Source: Methanolobus mangrovi (GTDB lineage Archaea; Halobacteriota; Methanosarcinia; Methanosarcinales; Methanosarcinaceae). Taken from it: a stretch of 64,000 nucleotides of DNA. A program made the position numbers and the translations under genes. The stretch is taken from assembly GCF_031312535.1 (NCBI RefSeq), contig NZ_CP133594.1, positions 2,461,934 to 2,525,933 on the forward strand. The letters run 5' to 3'. Shown one piece after another: positions 61,296 through 64,000 of this stretch; within the stretch, counting starts at the first letter, position 1; each line of letters opens with the position of its first letter. The notes under the pieces are model-generated. The model did not search any database and was not told where the DNA came from. It worked only from the letters and a program-made list of their open reading frames with translations.

Positions 61296-61361
61296 TTAAG
61301 CACACCTTTAATAGGTATGGCTTCTATATATTTGATGTAGTCTATTAAGTTTTTGTTCCTC

Positions 61362-61778
61362 ATGCCCTTCAATACCCCTAAACTTACAGTTGATGCAGTA
61401 ATCATATTGAATAGGAAAATTGTTCTGATCGAACGAAAAAACCCTCCGTTTCAAGGAAAATTTGCTCTTCCTGGTGGTTTTGTCGATGTCGGTGAAACAA
61501 CTGAAAAGGCTGTTGAACGTGAGGTTCTTGAAGAAACAGGGCTTACAATAGAAATAGTTAAGTTACTTGGAGTATATTCTGAGCCTTCGCGTGATCCTCG
61601 CGGACACACGGTAAGCATAGTCTATCTGGTACTGGGGGAAGGTATCCCAAAAGCTGATTCGGATGCCAATGGAGTGTATTTATTCGATCTTCAGAACATG
61701 CCAGAAATGGCTTTTGACCATAACTTAATAATAGAAAATGCGAGAAGTGATATTTATGGAATTTTGTCCAGAATGTAA
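61362..61778 (+). CDS. NUDIX hydrolase
   Basis: A 138-residue NUDIX hydrolase with a complete box: GGFVDVGETTEKAVEREVLEETG near residue 37-60 (G-x5-E-x7-REVLEETG). It probably cleaves nucleoside-diphosphate derivatives; the close match to ADP-ribose pyrophosphatase-like enzymes (VDVGE, LGVYSEPSRDPRGH) is suggestive. ATG 61362 is the first Met; a TTG three codons upstream also exists. TATA-like CTATATATTTG (about 61324) is close upstream, so the transcript may be leaderless. It overlaps tfs by 23 bases. Confidence 0.88.
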   Translation: MPFNTPKLTVDAVIILNRKIVLIERKNPPFQGKFALPGGFVDVGETTEKAVEREVLEETGLTIEIVKLLGVYSEPSRDPRGHTVSIVYLVLGEGIPKADSDANGVYLFDLQNMPEMAFDHNLIIENARSDIYGILSRM

Positions 61779-62070
61779 AAGTATGATGGTCCCGGCAGGT
61801 GAATCCTTTAAGTGCAGAAAGTGTGGTCATGTTAAAGGTAAGCAAGCTGGTTCAGAGGCTTTGTTGTCCAAAGCATCAAGGGAAAAGAGAGAGGTTACTG
61901 TTCTTGAAGGTAACACAGATCAGGGGCTCCCCACAACTACTGCCAGATGTGACGAATGTGGTCATAACATTGCTTATTGGTGGTTGCGCCAATTAAGGTC
62001 TGCAGATGAATCAGAGACGCGCTTTTTCAAGTGTACTAAATGTGGATGTACCTGGCGTGAATATGACTGA
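61756..62070 (+). CDS. tfs: transcription factor S (TFS)
   Basis: A 104-residue archaeal RNA polymerase cleavage factor (TFIIS/RPC11-like) that rescues stalled polymerase. It has an N-terminal zinc ribbon (CPECKS, CRKCGH) and a C-terminal zinc ribbon (ARCDECGHN, FFKCTKCGCTW) with the functional acidic pair in SADESE near residue 84. The start is ATG 61756, inside the end of the nudix gene. A hairpin (62075-62091, TGATAC/GTATCA) follows its stop. Confidence 0.93.
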   Translation: MEFCPECKSMMVPAGESFKCRKCGHVKGKQAGSEALLSKASREKREVTVLEGNTDQGLPTTTARCDECGHNIAYWWLRQLRSADESETRFFKCTKCGCTWREYD

Positions 62071-62103
62071 ACTCTGATACTTATGGTATCATTGTTTGGT
62101 TGC

Positions 62104-62115
62104 ACATATATTTAA
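62104..62115 (+). promoter_or_regulatory. TATA box of the pcn-priL operon
   Basis: TATATTTAAAAG lies about 65 bases before the pcn ATG. The leader ends with TTGGTGGCG, a good ribosome binding site. Confidence 0.5.
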
Positions 62116-62180
62116 AAGAAAACTTATATTACTTATTAGATATAATCTCCTAAAAATTAAATTTATTGGTGGCGAATTAG

Positions 62181-62918
62181 ATGTTCAAGGCAACTATTGA
62201 TGCAGATATATTAAAAACTGCGATTGAAACTCTTTCGGTTCTTGTTGATGAAGCAAGGTTCAGGATATCTCCTGAGGGAATGTCTGTCCGGGCTGTGGAC
62301 CCTGCAAACGTAGCCATGGTCAGTTTTGAACTTGGTTCAAGTGCTTTTGATGAGTTCAGTGCTGATGATTGTGAGATTGGCATGGACCTGTCAAAGATCA
62401 ATGATATTTTCAGTGTTGCAGGCAAGGACGAGAAAGTTATCATGGAACTTGATGAGATGTCCCAGAAAATGTCACTGCATCTTGGCGGACTTTCTTACAC
62501 TCTTGCATTGCTCGATCCTTCAACTATCAGGGCAGAACCAAGAATTCCTCAACTTGAGCTTCCAGCTGAGGTTGTACTTAATGGTAAGGAACTTCAGAGA
62601 GCTGTCAAAGCTGCTGAGAAGATCAGCGACCACATGTTGCTTGGAATTGATGGCGATGTATTCTATATGGAAGCAGAAGGGGATACTGACCGCGTTCGCC
62701 TTGACATGGCCCGTGATAAGCTTATTGACATGAAGGTTGGCGAAGCACGTTCCCTGTTCTCATTGGACTATCTCTCTGATATTGTGAAACCAGCATCTCG
62801 TTCCAACGAGATTACAATTGAGATTGGAAAGGATTTTCCTGTAAAGATCTCTTTCTCCATTGCAAACGGCGCAGGAAAAGTAGGTTATCTTCTGGCTCCA
62901 AGGATCGAATCTGACTGA
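62181..62918 (+). CDS. pcn: DNA polymerase sliding clamp (PCNA)
   Basis: A 245-residue homotrimeric clamp subunit that tethers replicative polymerases, ligase and FEN1 to DNA. Features: FKATIDADILKTAIETL at the start, the MSVRAVDPANVAMV segment near residue 30-47, an interdomain loop (ELPAEVVLNGKELQRAV) and the C-terminal YLLAPRIES that carries the PIP-binding pocket. It is followed after 3 bases by the primase large subunit gene, a common archaeal pairing. Confidence 0.96.
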   Translation: MFKATIDADILKTAIETLSVLVDEARFRISPEGMSVRAVDPANVAMVSFELGSSAFDEFSADDCEIGMDLSKINDIFSVAGKDEKVIMELDEMSQKMSLHLGGLSYTLALLDPSTIRAEPRIPQLELPAEVVLNGKELQRAVKAAEKISDHMLLGIDGDVFYMEAEGDTDRVRLDMARDKLIDMKVGEARSLFSLDYLSDIVKPASRSNEITIEIGKDFPVKISFSIANGAGKVGYLLAPRIESD

Positions 62919-62921
62919 TCT

Positions 62922-63986
62922 ATGGATGAAAAGGACTTTGCATTATATCCATACATTTCCGAGGCATCCTCACATGTAAGGGGCCTCGGAATAGCTCTTG
63001 ATCGCCTGGTTACGTCCAGGGCCATGGAATCAGCACGTGTTCGTGGCAAAGAGCGTGTTTTACAGGCGATATCAGGTGAACTTATAAAACCAAACCTTTC
63101 CATTTCGGATGAACAGAAGATCCTTTTGGAATTACTTTCCTATCCATTTTCAAGGATACTTGTTTCCTCTATCGATGATTCTTTCCTGACACGGAGATAT
63201 TGTCTTGCCGAAGCAGTTGCTTCCTATAGGCTTTTAAAGACACAAAACCTTGCTTTTCTCAGAGAATTTGCTTCAGATTTCGGCATTTTTCCGGATGAAA
63301 CTGAAAATGGTTTCAAAATCCACTTTACATCGTATATCCGTATGGCAAGCTCTCTAAAAGCAATAGAATGGAAACTCGTCAATCGAAAACTTGATCATGG
63401 GAATGTGAATGTTTCAAAGGAAGAGTTTGCCCGTCTTTTGCAGGAACTTATAAAAAACCGTGTTGAGCAAAATTTGCCTATGCCAGTTGATGATGAACTG
63501 GTCAAGGCGTGTGAGTCATATCTTGGTGAGATTCGGGAAGCTCTGGAAGAGCAGAAGAGTACTTTTGGTGAATCTGAATTTGAATCAGTTGAAACAGATA
63601 TTTTCCCTCCATGCATAACTCATGCTATCGCTAATACACAGGCTGGTGTGAATCTCGCACATTCTATGCGATTTGCGATGACTGCTTTTCTCCTTACAAT
63701 AGGCATGACGGTTGATGACATCATGAACCTCTTTACCGCATCTCCTGATTTTGATATTGAGAAAGCCAGGTATCAGGTAGAGCATATTGCCGGTTCATCT
63801 GGTACACATTACAAGCCTCCGTCATGCTCAACGATGCAGACCTATGGCAACTGTTATGCTCCGGATGAAATGTGCAAGAAGATAAGCCATCCGCTTAATT
63901 ATTACAGTCGCAAGCTATGGTTCCGTAGAAGGGATATGCAAAACGGTAAAGAAGAATCCGTATCTGAAAAACCAACAACAGAATGA
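62922..63986 (+). CDS. priL: DNA primase large subunit PriL
   Basis: A 354-residue regulatory subunit of archaeal-eukaryotic primase. The C-terminal domain has the cysteines that bind the 4Fe-4S cluster: PCITHAIANTQAG near residue 229, SCSTMQTYGNCY near 302 and EMCKKISHPLNYY near 315. The N-terminal helical domain (about 1-200) shows the expected LYPYISEASSHVRGLG segment. The gene seems complete, with a tail of about 20 residues after the last conserved segment. Confidence 0.95.
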   Translation: MDEKDFALYPYISEASSHVRGLGIALDRLVTSRAMESARVRGKERVLQAISGELIKPNLSISDEQKILLELLSYPFSRILVSSIDDSFLTRRYCLAEAVASYRLLKTQNLAFLREFASDFGIFPDETENGFKIHFTSYIRMASSLKAIEWKLVNRKLDHGNVNVSKEEFARLLQELIKNRVEQNLPMPVDDELVKACESYLGEIREALEEQKSTFGESEFESVETDIFPPCITHAIANTQAGVNLAHSMRFAMTAFLLTIGMTVDDIMNLFTASPDFDIEKARYQVEHIAGSSGTHYKPPSCSTMQTYGNCYAPDEMCKKISHPLNYYSRKLWFRRRDMQNGKEESVSEKPTTE

Positions 63987-64000
63987 TTCATCTGAAAATT

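Overview
The window is a continuous stretch of archaeal chromosome with about 70 genes and no mobile element, CRISPR array or rRNA operon. The gene set points to a methylotrophic or acetoclastic methanogen of the Methanosarcinaceae (a Methanolobus/Methanococcoides/Methanosarcina-like organism; the genus is inference). The evidence is the YcaO/TfuA pair that thioamidates methyl-coenzyme M reductase, the archaeal mevalonate branch (aconitase X pair plus UbiD-type decarboxylase), archaeosortase A with archaetidylserine enzymes, MptD, RadB, TFS, PCNA, PriL, Orc1/Cdc6, a thermosome, a tandem-duplicated Methanosarcina-type S-layer protein, and archaeal TATA promoters with GGAGGTG-like ribosome binding sites.

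Layout. 1-2.3 kb: an unrecognised gene, trmI and radB. 2.3-6.1 kb: a redoxin-nrdD-nrdG operon for class III (anaerobic) ribonucleotide reductase, behind a 390-base region rich in inverted repeats. 6.2-12 kb: a DUF4349 lipoprotein, thiL, and a 1259-residue S-layer protein with three almost identical 276-bp repeats. 12-18 kb: an HTH regulator divergent from a nitrate/sulfonate/taurine-type ABC transporter, a bactofilin-like protein and a PAS histidine kinase. 18-20.6 kb: a second, different NrdD with no activase beside it, followed by a terpenoid-cyclase-fold protein. 20.7-25.6 kb: an Fe-S/P-loop cluster (Mrp, DUF134, UppP, two NifX/NafY-like proteins, two MinD ATPases with ferredoxin inserts). 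25.7-30.6 kb: a metallo-beta-lactamase/rhodanese protein, a DtxR-like regulator and a Zn/Mn ABC transporter.

30.6-38.2 kb: tfuA-ycaO, then divergently a cytochrome P460-like lipoprotein with CxxCH, an unannotated 47-residue peptide gene with its own repeat-rich promoter and terminator, a cysteine desulfurase, orc1/cdc6, the thermosome and a small basic protein. 38.3-45.1 kb: a Cys-cluster protein, an MFS transporter, a B12-binding radical SAM protein, and the three-gene phosphomevalonate dehydratase/anhydromevalonate phosphate decarboxylase set. 45-50.8 kb: a second sensor kinase, an extradiol dioxygenase-like protein, several small zinc-ribbon and RNA-binding-like proteins (one behind a structured leader) and tRNA-Thr(TGT).

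50.9-64 kb: a class II aldolase, a CDP-alcohol phosphatidyltransferase, archease and RtcB, a structured intergenic RNA candidate, a PUA protein, a bactofilin-like protein with an upstream open extension, argD-hisC, then artA-asd-pss-mptD on the minus strand, and nudix-tfs-pcn-priL.

The observations most worth following are the 47-residue peptide gene at 33385-33528, the 97-base inverted-repeat element downstream of rtcB, the structured leader at 49145-49286, the two distinct NrdD enzymes, and the habit of placing terminator hairpins across stop codons. Everything rests on reading the sequence and on family knowledge; no database search was possible.
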